Shown: positions 25,706 to 35,030, numbered from the stretch's first letter. The stretch is DNA of 64,000 bases from Pedobacter sp. JY14-1 (GCF_029269825.1 NZ_JARJHU010000005.1:496001-560000); one strand, 5' to 3'. Translations and numbers: made by a program. The notes: generated by a model not told the origin, from the sequence alone.

Positions 25706-25742
25706 ATACCCCCTGTCCCGGTGACAGGGGGTATTTTTTTTG
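25706..25742 (+). terminator. Intrinsic terminator of glnN
   Basis: A perfect 12-bp stem (25706-25717 with 25723-25734) has a 5-base loop and a run of T to 25741. The purM -7 box starts two bases beyond the T run. Confidence 0.92.
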
Positions 25743-25743
25743 T

Positions 25744-25751
25744 TATCTTTG
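25744..25751 (+). promoter_or_regulatory. -7 box for purM
   Basis: TATCTTTG is a perfect TAnnTTTG and ends 7 bases before the purM ATG. The -33 region would lie inside the glnN terminator stem and shows no TTG. The transcript would start at or within about 3 bases of the ATG. Confidence 0.5.
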
Positions 25752-25758
25752 CCGCAAC

Positions 25759-26940
25759 ATGAGTGACAACAGGTACAATCAACGCGGTGTTTCCGCATCT
25801 AAGGAAGATGTCCACGAGGCCATTAAGAACATTGACAAGGGTTTGTTTCCGCAGGCTTTCTGTAAGATCATCCCCGATATACTGACCGGTGACCCGGATT
25901 TCTGCAACATCATGCATGCAGACGGTGCCGGTACCAAGTCTTCACTGGCTTATGCCTACTGGAAGGAAACCGGAGATATTTCGGTATGGAAAGGTATTGC
26001 CCAGGATGCGATCATCATGAACATTGATGACCTGATCTGTGTAGGTGCAACGGAGAACATCCTGTTATCATCCACCATAGGACGCAACAAGAACCTGATT
26101 CCCGGCGAAGTGATCGCAGCCATTATCAACGGGACAGAGGAAATACTTGCTGAACTTCGGGAACAGGGAATTTCTATCTATTCCACAGGGGGCGAAACCG
26201 CAGACGTAGGCGACCTGGTACGTACCATTATTGTCGATTCAACGGTGACCTGCCGTATGCAGCGCAGCAAGGTCATCAGCAACCATAAGATCAGCCCGGG
26301 CAACGTGATCGTTGGTCTTGCTTCCTCTGGGCAAGCTACCTATGAAACGGAATATAACGGTGGCATGGGCTCTAACGGGCTTACTTCCGCGCGTCACGAT
26401 GTGTTCGGCAAGAGTGTTGCCGAGAAATATCCGGAGAGCTATGATCCTGCGGTGCCTTATGACCTGGTTTTCTCTGGGGGAAAGAAACTGACTGACCTTA
26501 TAGAAATCGGTGACGGAAAGACAGTAACGGCGGGAAAACTGGTACTCTCTCCTACCCGTACCTATGCCCCGGTGATCAGCAAGGTACTCGAATTGTACAG
26601 GAGCCGGATCGGCGGAATTGTGCATTGCAGCGGCGGGGCACAGACGAAAGTATTGCATTTCCTGAACGAAGGTATACATGTGATCAAAGACAATCTTTTC
26701 CCGGTACCGCCCCTGTTTAGCCTGATACAGGAACAATCCGGCACGGACTGGAAGGAAATGTACAAGGTATTCAATATGGGTCACCGCATGGAACTTTATG
26801 TACCCGGGGAGATCGCAGAAGAGATCATCCGGATATCAAAAAGCTTCAACATTGACGCGCAGATTATCGGCAAAGTTGAAGCTTCTGATAAGAAACAGGT
26901 AACGGTTAAGTCGCCCTACGGAGACTTTATTTACGAATAG
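25759..26940 (+). CDS. purM: Phosphoribosylformylglycinamidine cyclo-ligase
   Basis: 393 residues, the somewhat longer PurM type of Bacteroidota (enterobacterial PurM is about 345). It closes FGAM to AIR with ATP, directly after the PurL step. MHADGAGTKSSLAYAYWKETGD near residues 53-75, the DDLICVGATE segment and STGGETADVGD are AIR-synthase-family ATP-site motifs. The C-terminal domain includes GIVHCSGGAQTK and FNMGHRMELYVP. purL is about 17 kb away in the window, so the pathway genes are dispersed. The 3' end overlaps the convergent GDSL esterase gene by 14 bp. Confidence 0.9.
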   Translation: MSDNRYNQRGVSASKEDVHEAIKNIDKGLFPQAFCKIIPDILTGDPDFCNIMHADGAGTKSSLAYAYWKETGDISVWKGIAQDAIIMNIDDLICVGATENILLSSTIGRNKNLIPGEVIAAIINGTEEILAELREQGISIYSTGGETADVGDLVRTIIVDSTVTCRMQRSKVISNHKISPGNVIVGLASSGQATYETEYNGGMGSNGLTSARHDVFGKSVAEKYPESYDPAVPYDLVFSGGKKLTDLIEIGDGKTVTAGKLVLSPTRTYAPVISKVLELYRSRIGGIVHCSGGAQTKVLHFLNEGIHVIKDNLFPVPPLFSLIQEQSGTDWKEMYKVFNMGHRMELYVPGEIAEEIIRISKSFNIDAQIIGKVEASDKKQVTVKSPYGDFIYE

Positions 26941-27619
26941 CCTTTGCTATCGCTTTTTCTACCAGCGGTTCCATGATCGCATAGCCGGCCTTGTTGGGAT
27001 GGATGCCGTCATCGGCGAGGTGCTTGGGCAGGCCGTTGCGCTCATCTTTCATTGCGCTGAAATAATCGACGTATTCCAGTTTATGCGCCTCCGCATAGGA
27101 CCTGATCCACTTGTTCAGTTCGATCACCTTGCCTGCAGGCTCCAGCCCTGGCTTCCATGGAAAATCATAAGCAGGCAATACGGAGGAAAGTACCACGCTG
27201 ATCTTATTGGCCCTGGCGATTTCTGCCATGGACTGGATATTGTTTTCGATCATTTCGAGTGTGGAGGGACCGGTATTGCCGGCAATATCATTGATCCCGC
27301 AAAGCAGGACCACGACCTTCGGCCTGAGGGCGACTACATCCTGGTGGAAACGTACCAGCATCTGGGGTGTGGTCTGTCCGCTGATCCCCCTGTTAATGTA
27401 AGGCCTGCCGGAAAAAAACTCCGGCCTGTTGGCCTTCCAGAATTCGGTGATCGAGTTTCCCATAAAAACGATACGTTTTTCTCCGGCAGCCGGGGCACCC
27501 AGTTTTGCGTTCTCCTCCTGGTATTTCTTAAGATTCGGCCAGTCTTGTGCCTGGGCAGAAAAGAAAGAGGAGAAAAGCAGTGCAACGGCCATGATACGGT
27601 TCTTAAAAATTTGGTTCAT
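26927..27619 (-). CDS. Secreted SGNH/GDSL-type esterase
   Basis: 230 residues with a signal peptide (about 1-24, ending SAQAQ). SGNH blocks: FMGNSITEFW (block I, nucleophile Ser in GNS instead of GDS), NRGISGQTT (block II Gly), LLCGINDI (block III Asn) and DDGIHPNKAGY (block V Asp and His). This fits platelet-activating-factor acetylhydrolase-like or carbohydrate esterase members, which often deacylate saccharides in Bacteroidota. The substrate is unknown. It is convergent with purM, with a 14-bp overlap of the ends. Confidence 0.88.
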   Translation of the reverse strand: MNQIFKNRIMAVALLFSSFFSAQAQDWPNLKKYQEENAKLGAPAAGEKRIVFMGNSITEFWKANRPEFFSGRPYINRGISGQTTPQMLVRFHQDVVALRPKVVVLLCGINDIAGNTGPSTLEMIENNIQSMAEIARANKISVVLSSVLPAYDFPWKPGLEPAGKVIELNKWIRSYAEAHKLEYVDYFSAMKDERNGLPKHLADDGIHPNKAGYAIMEPLVEKAIAKAIRK

Positions 27620-27638
27620 TTTGTATTTTGGTTAAATT

Positions 27639-27681
27639 AAAAAGCCACTAAATATAGAAATATCTACATTAATGGCTTTTT
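27639..27681 (-). terminator. Terminator after the MFS gene
   Basis: AAAAAGCCA (27639-27647) pairs with TGGCTTTTT (27673-27681) across a 25-base AT-rich loop. It lies between two leftward genes and has T-rich flanks in both directions. The long loop lowers confidence. Confidence 0.5.
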
Positions 27682-27704
27682 AGAACTGAAAAATCAGCTG
27701 ATCC

Positions 27705-28985
27705 TTAAGCTACCTGTACCGGGGCAACTCCTCCCGGTTTTCTCGACCTCATGTAAACTACGAGGCCTGCAAAGGCGACAATAAGGATAATGGGCAGTAT
27801 CAGGGTCACCTGCAGGACTTCGGGACCTGCAAGGTTCTTTGCCGTACCTAAGGCTGCAGCTTCGGGAGTACCTTCCAGCGCGGCCACATAGGTATTCAGA
27901 TCGGCACCTGCCGGAAGATGTTTCACGATGAGCCCGTCATAAAAACTTCCCATGAATATGGTATAGACAGAAACCGCAAACATTCCCGCTCCACCCAGCA
28001 GATTGATGCCCAGCGCACCGGATTGCGGAATATTTTCTGCCACAAAGCCGATCATGGTTGGCCAGAAATAACATACGCCGATGCCAAAGACAACTGCGGC
28101 AAAGAATACCGAACTTCCTGTAAATGTACTCAGCATGTAAAGACCTGCCGCAGCGAATATGGCCGAAAACAAAAGCACACCCTGGGGAGCCAGTTTTTTC
28201 ACAATTGGTTTTGCAAAGGCCCTGCCGATAACCATGATCCCGGTAGTCAGCGTCAGCAGCAGCAGCGCATTATCGGTAACGTTCTTCAGTAACATACCGA
28301 TCCACTGACCGGTAAATAACTCGGTTATGGCGGTCATGAACATGCAGATGAACATAAAGATGAACAGCGGGGAGGCTACAGCCTTATACATATCGGCACT
28401 GGAGTACCCTGAGGAAACCCTTTCAGTAACCGGAAAATCAAGCTTTGAAAACAGGTAGCCATAGATGAGTGTCGGGATGAGCATCGTCGCTACCTGCAGC
28501 TGCCAGCCAAGGTTCAGGCTGACAAATAAGGTGACCAGCAAGGTCCCGATCACGATTCCGCCGGGGAACCACAAGTGGAAATAGTTGAGCCTGGTAGTTT
28601 TTTCATCCGGATAAAGCGTTGCCACCAGTGGGTTACAGGCCGCTTCTACCGTGCCGTTGGCGATACCGATAAGCAGGGTAGAGAAAAACAATGTCCAGTA
28701 TCCCTGTGCAAAAATGGTAAGCACAATGCCCAGCAGGTGGAACAAAAATGCAATGACCAGCAGGCGCTTCATGCCAATGATGTCGACAATAAAGCCCCCG
28801 ATAACCACAGCGAGAGGAAAACCCCAGAAGGCGGTAGCAGTGATTGTGCCCAGTTGGGTGGCGTTGAGGTGAAAGTCAATTCCTAATTGTCCCATCATCC
28901 CGGCACGGATCCCAAAGGAAAGGGAAGTAACTAGCAATGCCAGGCAACTCGCCCAGAATAACTTGTTGGTTTGAATGTTATGCAT
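27705..28985 (-). CDS. MFS transporter
   Basis: 426 residues from the ATG at 28985; the longer frame starts at a TTG. About 12 transmembrane helices. The cytoplasmic loop after helix 2 has DIIGMKRLLV, the counterpart of the MFS GxxxDRxGRR motif, and helix 4-5 has NGTVEAACNPLVATLYPDEKTTRLNYFHLWFPGG. It follows the cytochrome-linked dehydrogenase gene by 26 bp and ends the cytochrome c, ThuA, dehydrogenase, MFS set, so it probably imports the sugar derivative handled there (inference). Confidence 0.85.
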   Translation of the reverse strand: MHNIQTNKLFWASCLALLVTSLSFGIRAGMMGQLGIDFHLNATQLGTITATAFWGFPLAVVIGGFIVDIIGMKRLLVIAFLFHLLGIVLTIFAQGYWTLFFSTLLIGIANGTVEAACNPLVATLYPDEKTTRLNYFHLWFPGGIVIGTLLVTLFVSLNLGWQLQVATMLIPTLIYGYLFSKLDFPVTERVSSGYSSADMYKAVASPLFIFMFICMFMTAITELFTGQWIGMLLKNVTDNALLLLTLTTGIMVIGRAFAKPIVKKLAPQGVLLFSAIFAAAGLYMLSTFTGSSVFFAAVVFGIGVCYFWPTMIGFVAENIPQSGALGINLLGGAGMFAVSVYTIFMGSFYDGLIVKHLPAGADLNTYVAALEGTPEAAALGTAKNLAGPEVLQVTLILPIILIVAFAGLVVYMRSRKPGGVAPVQVA

Positions 28986-29011
28986 ATATTTGGTTTTGGT
29001 TGGTGACAAAA

Positions 29012-31225
29012 TTATGGTTTTGCATCTAATTCCTTCATCGTCCAGGGTTGATTACGTCCCCTGGTTCGCTCGCGGATCTTTTTAACCTCCTCAGGTTTGA
29101 TCACGGAAGCTTTGTTACCCAGATCATTCCGGATATAACTCAGTACAGCCGCAATATATTCATCGGTATTGGCGCCCATCGCAGGCATCGCGTCTGTATA
29201 GTTTTTGCCGTTTACAGGGCCGGTGAGCCCGTGCAGCAAAATTTTAATCAGCTTTTCGGGGTCTCCGGTGACATCCTTTGCTCCTGCCAGCGCGGGTGCA
29301 GGCATAGCACCACCGATATTTACTCCTTTTCCATCGGCGCCGTGGCAGGTTGCACATAGCTGCTTAAAGCTGACGGCGCCATCTGTGATTAATTTCCGGT
29401 CCGCTTCTGCAAGTCTCCTGCTTTCCTCTTCCCTGGCCTTTCTCCGGTCCATATCTACCTGGAAACGTTTCTGTGATTCAACAAGGGCAAGGTCATCGGG
29501 ATGATGTTGTACCAGCTCGTTAACAATGGCCCGGGCTTTCTCTGAAGGACTGAACCTGAGGGTAAGAGCCAGCTGGAAGCGGACATCTGCGCTCGGATCA
29601 TTCTTTAAGGGTTCCAGGGCATTGACCAGCGCTGCATCTCCTTTTCGCACCGCTCCCTCTGCAATCCAGACCGCTGTCCGGCGCACTTCCGCATCCTGGT
29701 CTTTTAATGCCGTCAGCAATACCGGTCTGTCCAGTGACTTTAGCCCGTCAAGGGTCCAGAGGGCATGGATACGCCCCAGGGGTTCCCTGGCACCGGTGGC
29801 CATCGTCACCAGTTCGGGTACCACCGATTGATCAGCCCGGATCACAATGAGTTTCTGGGCAGTCTCCCGCCACCAGGCATTCGGATGCGACAGGTACTGT
29901 ACCAGTTGTCTGCTGGGCTGGCTGAGCATGGCAGGTTTGGTCTTGTCTCTTTTTAAGCCGTCATAAACCACTCTGTAGATACGGCCTCTGCCAATATTTT
30001 TTTCGAGGCCTCTTTCGATGATCTTAGGACGGAGATAGCTCCCCGGTTTCGTCCATTCACTTTCCTGGATAATACCACGGTACATATCCACGATGTAAAG
30101 ACTTCCGTCCGGTCCGGTAATACTGTTTACCGGCCGGAAGTTCATATCTGAGGAAGCGATAAACTCTTCCTTGTCATAGGCGTTCCTGAGCGTGATCTTT
30201 CCGTTGGTATTGATCACCTTGGCACGCCTGATCAGCCGCCCTACCGGCTCACAGATCAGCAAATCTCCGTTAAGGTCGGCAGGCAGGGAGTTGCCCCGGT
30301 AAATCGATTGCCCTGTACAGGCAGTAAAATGGTTCAGGGTGCTGTCAGGGCGTAAACGTCCCGGTCCGCCCTGTACATCGGGCGTAGAAATAACCGGCCA
30401 TACTGCCTGAAACTCGTCATTATACTGGTCGCCGAAATCCAGTCTTCCAAAATATGGGTTCTGCTGAAACCCGAGCGCAGGCGCTTCTCCTCCGGCGGCG
30501 GAAAAATAAAGACGGCCATAGTTATCGTTGGCCAAGCCCCATTGCCCGCCGGGGCCTTCGTGCAGGTACTCCGTTTTCAGCATACCGTTGTCATATTGAT
30601 AACGCACATTTTCAACAGTGACATAAATCTTGTTGTCCAGGTTCCATACCAGGCCGCTCCGCTGGTGTTCCAGGTTCGCCCTGTTTTCCGAATCATTAGT
30701 AAATACACGTATCTTTTCATCTGCCACTCCGTCGTTGTTGGTATCGCGGTAGCTGTAAATGCTGTTGTCCCAGGTTTCAGCAACCAGTAAACGGTCGTCA
30801 AGGGGCAGGATCATTCTCGGTAATACCAGTTTATCGATGAAGACCACAGATTTGTCCATTTTACCGTCACCATTGGTATCTTCCAGCCTCTTGACCGTAC
30901 ATACCGGCTTCATCTCACCTGTACCGTTGGCATCCTGCATATAGGTATTCATTTCCGCAACGAACATACGCCCGTTGCCATCCCAGGCAATCTGTACAGG
31001 CTCATGGATCATGGGCTCACTGGCCACAAGTTCAAGGTGATAACCTTTTTGCAGATAGATCTGCTTCATGCTTTCTTCAGGGGAGAGAAAAGCGGGAGAG
31101 GGTCTGGTATTGACAATTACCTTGCCTTCTTCATTTCTTTTAAGGGCCGTCTGCGCTACTTTACAGGTATACGCAAGCGTGGACACGCCGAGCATGCCCA
31201 GCACCCAATGTCTGGTCCGTATCAT
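29012..31225 (-). CDS. Propeller dehydrogenase with HEAT repeats and cytochrome c domain
   Basis: 737 residues. An N-terminal membrane or secretion segment (about 1-22; Cys21 could be lipid-modified but the lipobox is poor). A soluble-glucose-dehydrogenase-like beta-propeller spans about 40-415 (YHLELVASEPMIHEPVQIAWDGNGRMFVAEM, LEDTNGDGKMDKSVVFIDKL). HEAT-like repeats follow at about 430-590, and a cytochrome c domain near 640-720 has CATCHGADGKG as its haem site and a PAMGA segment as possible Met ligand. This architecture (PVC-type haem-binding/DUF7133-like) is associated with periplasmic sugar oxidation; the substrate is unknown. It is followed by an MFS gene and preceded by ThuA and cytochrome c genes. 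Confidence 0.82.
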   Translation of the reverse strand: MIRTRHWVLGMLGVSTLAYTCKVAQTALKRNEEGKVIVNTRPSPAFLSPEESMKQIYLQKGYHLELVASEPMIHEPVQIAWDGNGRMFVAEMNTYMQDANGTGEMKPVCTVKRLEDTNGDGKMDKSVVFIDKLVLPRMILPLDDRLLVAETWDNSIYSYRDTNNDGVADEKIRVFTNDSENRANLEHQRSGLVWNLDNKIYVTVENVRYQYDNGMLKTEYLHEGPGGQWGLANDNYGRLYFSAAGGEAPALGFQQNPYFGRLDFGDQYNDEFQAVWPVISTPDVQGGPGRLRPDSTLNHFTACTGQSIYRGNSLPADLNGDLLICEPVGRLIRRAKVINTNGKITLRNAYDKEEFIASSDMNFRPVNSITGPDGSLYIVDMYRGIIQESEWTKPGSYLRPKIIERGLEKNIGRGRIYRVVYDGLKRDKTKPAMLSQPSRQLVQYLSHPNAWWRETAQKLIVIRADQSVVPELVTMATGAREPLGRIHALWTLDGLKSLDRPVLLTALKDQDAEVRRTAVWIAEGAVRKGDAALVNALEPLKNDPSADVRFQLALTLRFSPSEKARAIVNELVQHHPDDLALVESQKRFQVDMDRRKAREEESRRLAEADRKLITDGAVSFKQLCATCHGADGKGVNIGGAMPAPALAGAKDVTGDPEKLIKILLHGLTGPVNGKNYTDAMPAMGANTDEYIAAVLSYIRNDLGNKASVIKPEEVKKIRERTRGRNQPWTMKELDAKP

Positions 31226-31255
31226 GGTTTATAGGTGGTTAATCTGTGGTGCGGG

Positions 31256-31987
31256 CTATTTCTTCAGGCCAAGCGCGTATTTGATACCGCCAAGCAGATG
31301 CTGAAGATACAGAGGCTCGTCATAAGACTCCTTGGTATGACCAAGTTCAGTGTAAAATGCACGGCCGCCGTCATATTCATGATACCAGGCCATTGGGTGG
31401 CTGTCGCCCATTGCTCCCTTTCCCGGATCATAACTTTTCTCATCGATGTATACAAGTGGCTTCAGGTCCTTTGCCATCCATTTGAAATTGTACCACTCAT
31501 CCCTGCGTTTCCACTCTGCCGGAAGGTGTTTTGTAGAGAGGTGTGTCCGGTCGGTTACCTTCAGCGTTGCGTCCTGCTGGGCCGGGTGCGAACCAAAATA
31601 AGCACCCACCAGGTTACCGTACCAGGGCCAGTTATATTCCGTATCTGTTGCGGCGTGAATCCCTACAAAACCTTTTCCGCTTCTGATGTATCTTTCAAAA
31701 GCAGCCTGCTGCTCATCATTAAGCACGTCCCCTGTCGTACTGAGGAAAATAACCGCATCGTACTGCTTCAGGTTCGCGTCCGTAAATTTTCCGGCATTCA
31801 CTGTGCTGTCGACATCGATCTTGTTTTCGGACCCCAGTTTCTGGATGGCGGCAAGTCCTTCTTTGATCGCATCATGATGGAATTCCACCGTTCTGCAGAA
31901 GACAAGTACCTTTTTATTCTTTGCATAGGCCGTTGAGCCTAGCAATATTCCTCCGGTAAGGAGGAATAAGGCTAAGATTCTTTTCAT
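31256..31987 (-). CDS. ThuA-domain protein (secreted)
   Basis: 243 residues with a signal peptide (about 1-22, ending AYAKN). The rest is a ThuA-like class I glutamine-amidotransferase-fold domain: VLVFCRTVEFHHDAIKEG at the N-terminus, YDAVIFLSTTGDVLNDEQQAAFERYIRSGKGFVGIHAATDTEYNWPWYG near residues 75-125, and a late GDSHPMAWYHEYDGGRAFYTELGHTKESY segment. ThuA was first described in rhizobial trehalose utilisation, and relatives act in pathways via 3-keto sugars. Its export and linkage with cytochromes suggest periplasmic 3-ketoglycoside metabolism (inference). A 6-bp gap separates it from the cytochrome c gene. Confidence 0.88.
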   Translation of the reverse strand: MKRILALFLLTGGILLGSTAYAKNKKVLVFCRTVEFHHDAIKEGLAAIQKLGSENKIDVDSTVNAGKFTDANLKQYDAVIFLSTTGDVLNDEQQAAFERYIRSGKGFVGIHAATDTEYNWPWYGNLVGAYFGSHPAQQDATLKVTDRTHLSTKHLPAEWKRRDEWYNFKWMAKDLKPLVYIDEKSYDPGKGAMGDSHPMAWYHEYDGGRAFYTELGHTKESYDEPLYLQHLLGGIKYALGLKK

Positions 31988-31993
31988 ATCCGG

Positions 31994-32398
31994 TTATTTT
32001 ACAGACAGCACGTAAGTAACGATCTTTTTGGCATCATCTACGGACAGGGCCGGGTGCGGGGACATCGGGATTGCTCCCCATACACCAGATCCGCCTTCCA
32101 CAACCTTTTTTGCCAGGCTGTTTTTATTTTCTTCGTTATAAGGATATTTCTTTGCGATCTGTTTGAAGCCCGGGCCAACCAGTTTACCGTCTGGTTTATG
32201 ACAGGCCGCGCAATCTGATTTGGCCATCAGCGCCTTGCCTTCAGCGATTTCTGCTGCAGACGGGCCTTTAGCGGCGGAAGCCGCGGCAGCTGGCTTTTTT
32301 GCCGCAGCAGCCGGCTTTTTGGTCTGGGCAAATCCCTGAGAAGCGCAAATGGTAACGATGGCAAACGCCATTGCAGGAATAATTAAGGTCCTTTTCAT
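31994..32398 (-). CDS. Small periplasmic cytochrome c
   Basis: 134 residues: a signal peptide (about 1-24), a low-complexity Ala/Lys/Pro linker (about 25-48), then a class I cytochrome c of about 85 residues. CAACH is the haem attachment site and Met in WGAIPMSPHPAL the probable axial ligand, as in cytochrome c551/c552. It is the first gene of the leftward set with ThuA, propeller dehydrogenase and MFS, and is the likely electron acceptor or shuttle for the dehydrogenase. Confidence 0.9.
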   Translation of the reverse strand: MKRTLIIPAMAFAIVTICASQGFAQTKKPAAAAKKPAAAASAAKGPSAAEIAEGKALMAKSDCAACHKPDGKLVGPGFKQIAKKYPYNEENKNSLAKKVVEGGSGVWGAIPMSPHPALSVDDAKKIVTYVLSVK

Positions 32399-32504
32399 TT
32401 GTGTGTAAATTGATATAAGTGTGAAATTATTTTTAAAGCTTAAAAAAACATTAAAAAATGATTAATCGCAAATCAATATTGCAATTAAATGCATTATTTA
32501 ACAT

Positions 32505-35030
32505 TTATCCATGTCCCAGTACCTCTGCAAAACTCTTCCCGAAGTCCTCGTCATATAACGTCCTGTATTCCCGGCAAAAGAGTGCATAGGTATTCTTCGC
32601 CTGCGTATGTTTGCCCAGATAGGCCAGCGCCCTGCATTTCATGCGCATGGCCTCTTCATTGACAGGATCGAAGCAAAAAATATAACCGGCCAGTTCGATC
32701 AGCGTATCGGGAGCTTGTTCCACATCAACGGAAGCCGAAAAACTGATGCACATATCGATGACCTCATTGGATACTTCCGCCTTGAAAACATCCATCCAGC
32801 CATAGTTTACATCGGGCAGCAGGGCTCCTCGCCTGATGATCGCAGCAAGCCCCCTGATGCGCTCCAGGTCCGGTATGCTCTTTTCCCTGACAAGAGATAC
32901 GTATGCTTTATAGTCTACCCATGTGCTGTCCTTGTCAAAGTCGAGCTTCCAGTATCCGGTTTCCTTGGAAATGGTACATCCGTCAAGCTTATCGAGTATA
33001 TTCCGCAGCTTGACGATGCTTACAGACCTGTTGTTCCTGGCGCTTTCTTCTGATTTATCAAACCATAAAAGTTCCTTTAACTTTTCCGAACTGATCCCCC
33101 GCTCCCAGCGGACACTGTAAATTAAAATGATCAGGAACAATTCCCTGATCAGGGGAGTAAACTGACGGGTAATTTCCGTTCCTTCGCGGTCAAATACCTG
33201 CATATCGCCAAAAAGAAACACTTTGTTTGCCGGCTTTTCCCCAATCTGCTCCTCCTTGATCTCTTCCGGTACCGCTGGCGTAGGAACTTCCTGCTGATCT
33301 CCCTTCTTTCCTTTGCGCCGCCAAAACGAAAAAACCAGCAGTGCTGTAATACCGAGTGCCCCGGCAGCTGACAACCAGTACAGTACGGATATGTTATGCC
33401 CATTAACGCGCTTGAGTTCAGTCTGTATCGGAGGCGCTGACAAGGCATAGGCCTTTACAGTGGTCAGGTTGTTGTCTTCCCAGTAAAGCGTTACCGCAAT
33501 TAACTGGTTGCTTTCCCTGCAGAAGAAAAGGTCTGCATAAGAACGTACATCATGGAACAGATAAGGCACAGGACTGCCGCACAGCTTAATTTCCGGGCGA
33601 TCCAGCGATCCTTCCATCAACTGTAAATTCGAACGGTACTTATTTTTGGGAAACTTCAGCGCATAATAAGTCCTGGCCTTTTCGTTGATCACCATCGAAT
33701 TGGCAAACACGAAATCTTCGCCCGCCACGTCCAGTTCATAACGCTTACGGAGCCGCCTGGTCCCGGCATCAAAATACAGCAGATCGTAAAGGTTCCTGGG
33801 ATTGAGCATCTGCTGTCCGCTGGAACTGCCGTAGCCGCCCAGGATGTAAGCGCCATTGCCAATCCGTCCGAGTGCAGCCAGGTATCGGGGCGTCAGCGTG
33901 TCTCCCGTAACCTTTACCTCCTGCCAGCTGCCCGTTGGAAAATGATAGCGGTGAAACTGGTTTTTATAGACGAAATGCCCGTAGCCGCCCAGGGTATACA
34001 GCGAGGAATCTGCCGGCAGGTAAAACTTGTTGTATAACCAGAAATCGGTAATGTTCGCCTGGGGAAAGTTCTGAGTCCAGCCCGAAGTTACTGTATCAAA
34101 CCTGCTCACCAGGTGCCGGTCGATATAGAAGGTCAGCAGGTTGCCCGCGTCATCGACGACAGATTGGGAACCGCGGAGCAGCCTTAACTTCCCGGTAGTG
34201 TATGGAATGCGCCGCTGCTGGCCCTTTCTTATATTGCAGACGATCAGTGAATCGTCCGAAACGATGTACAGCAGTTCCTTTTTCCCATCGAAAGCCACCG
34301 TTGCCGCTCCGCTTACCCTGGTATCCAGCAAGGGCTGCCATTGGTCATGCAGTTTCTTTATCCATAAAGGCTTCAGGGCTGCACCGTCATTTCCCGAAAG
34401 TTCTTCATGCGCAGTATTGCCGGCATCTTCACTGAGCTTCCAGAAATACCTTGCCTTCCCCCCTTCCCGGATGGTGATGTTACGCAGTTTCATCGGGGGT
34501 ACGTCCGTAGTTTTAAAGCCCAGGTATTCGTTTGCCCCGAATAGTATCTTCATACATGGATTTTTATTCATCACCAGCCTGGTCTGATAGACCTCGCCCC
34601 TGCTCTCCAGGCGCAACACCATTTTCCTGGTGTCGAAGGATAACCTGAGCTTGTTCCACTTTTCAAAAAGGTCCTTTTCCGGAATATCGAACAGAATATC
34701 GGAAAAATGTTCTCCGATCACTACGCTGAAATGCTTCCCGGCTGCCGCATTACGGTCATAGATCAGGTCTATATTTTCACCGCCGCCGTCTATGAGGCGC
34801 AGCACATAACCAAAATAATCTTTACGCCCCCTGAACAAGGTGAGGTCAAAGGAGAGTTCAAAGTCTTTCTCAAAGCAAAGTGTGCCTTCAGGGCTCAGAT
34901 CAAGGCCAGTACGCTGATCCTGCACGACCTCATGGCTATAAAAGCCAAGCCCGTAAGACTGGCCCCTGCAGTCTCCGGCAACAAGCAGCAGAGAAAGAAA
35001 CGAAAGGAGTATTGATGCCCCGGTCCTCAT
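32505..35030 (-). CDS. Transmembrane sensor-regulator: LamG-like, propeller, TM, SARP-like DNA-binding
   Basis: 841 residues. Signal peptide (about 1-23), then a concanavalin/LamG-like domain (about 35-200), then a Kelch-like beta-propeller (about 230-540, with LYTLGGYGHFVY and GAYILGGYGSSSG). One transmembrane helix lies at about 546-570, followed by a basic stop-transfer RRKGKKG. The cytoplasmic part (about 600-710) resembles an OmpR/SARP winged helix (FGDMQVFDREGTEI...LTPLI-like, SEKLKELLWFDKSEESARNNRSVSIVKLRNIL), and the final 130 residues look like a BTAD/TPR helical domain. This would be a one-protein signal transducer whose outside domains may sense carbohydrate. It lies directly downstream of a GH92 gene, separated by a terminator. 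The targets are unknown. Confidence 0.72.
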   Translation of the reverse strand: MRTGASILLSFLSLLLVAGDCRGQSYGLGFYSHEVVQDQRTGLDLSPEGTLCFEKDFELSFDLTLFRGRKDYFGYVLRLIDGGGENIDLIYDRNAAAGKHFSVVIGEHFSDILFDIPEKDLFEKWNKLRLSFDTRKMVLRLESRGEVYQTRLVMNKNPCMKILFGANEYLGFKTTDVPPMKLRNITIREGGKARYFWKLSEDAGNTAHEELSGNDGAALKPLWIKKLHDQWQPLLDTRVSGAATVAFDGKKELLYIVSDDSLIVCNIRKGQQRRIPYTTGKLRLLRGSQSVVDDAGNLLTFYIDRHLVSRFDTVTSGWTQNFPQANITDFWLYNKFYLPADSSLYTLGGYGHFVYKNQFHRYHFPTGSWQEVKVTGDTLTPRYLAALGRIGNGAYILGGYGSSSGQQMLNPRNLYDLLYFDAGTRRLRKRYELDVAGEDFVFANSMVINEKARTYYALKFPKNKYRSNLQLMEGSLDRPEIKLCGSPVPYLFHDVRSYADLFFCRESNQLIAVTLYWEDNNLTTVKAYALSAPPIQTELKRVNGHNISVLYWLSAAGALGITALLVFSFWRRKGKKGDQQEVPTPAVPEEIKEEQIGEKPANKVFLFGDMQVFDREGTEITRQFTPLIRELFLIILIYSVRWERGISSEKLKELLWFDKSEESARNNRSVSIVKLRNILDKLDGCTISKETGYWKLDFDKDSTWVDYKAYVSLVREKSIPDLERIRGLAAIIRRGALLPDVNYGWMDVFKAEVSNEVIDMCISFSASVDVEQAPDTLIELAGYIFCFDPVNEEAMRMKCRALAYLGKHTQAKNTYALFCREYRTLYDEDFGKSFAEVLGHG

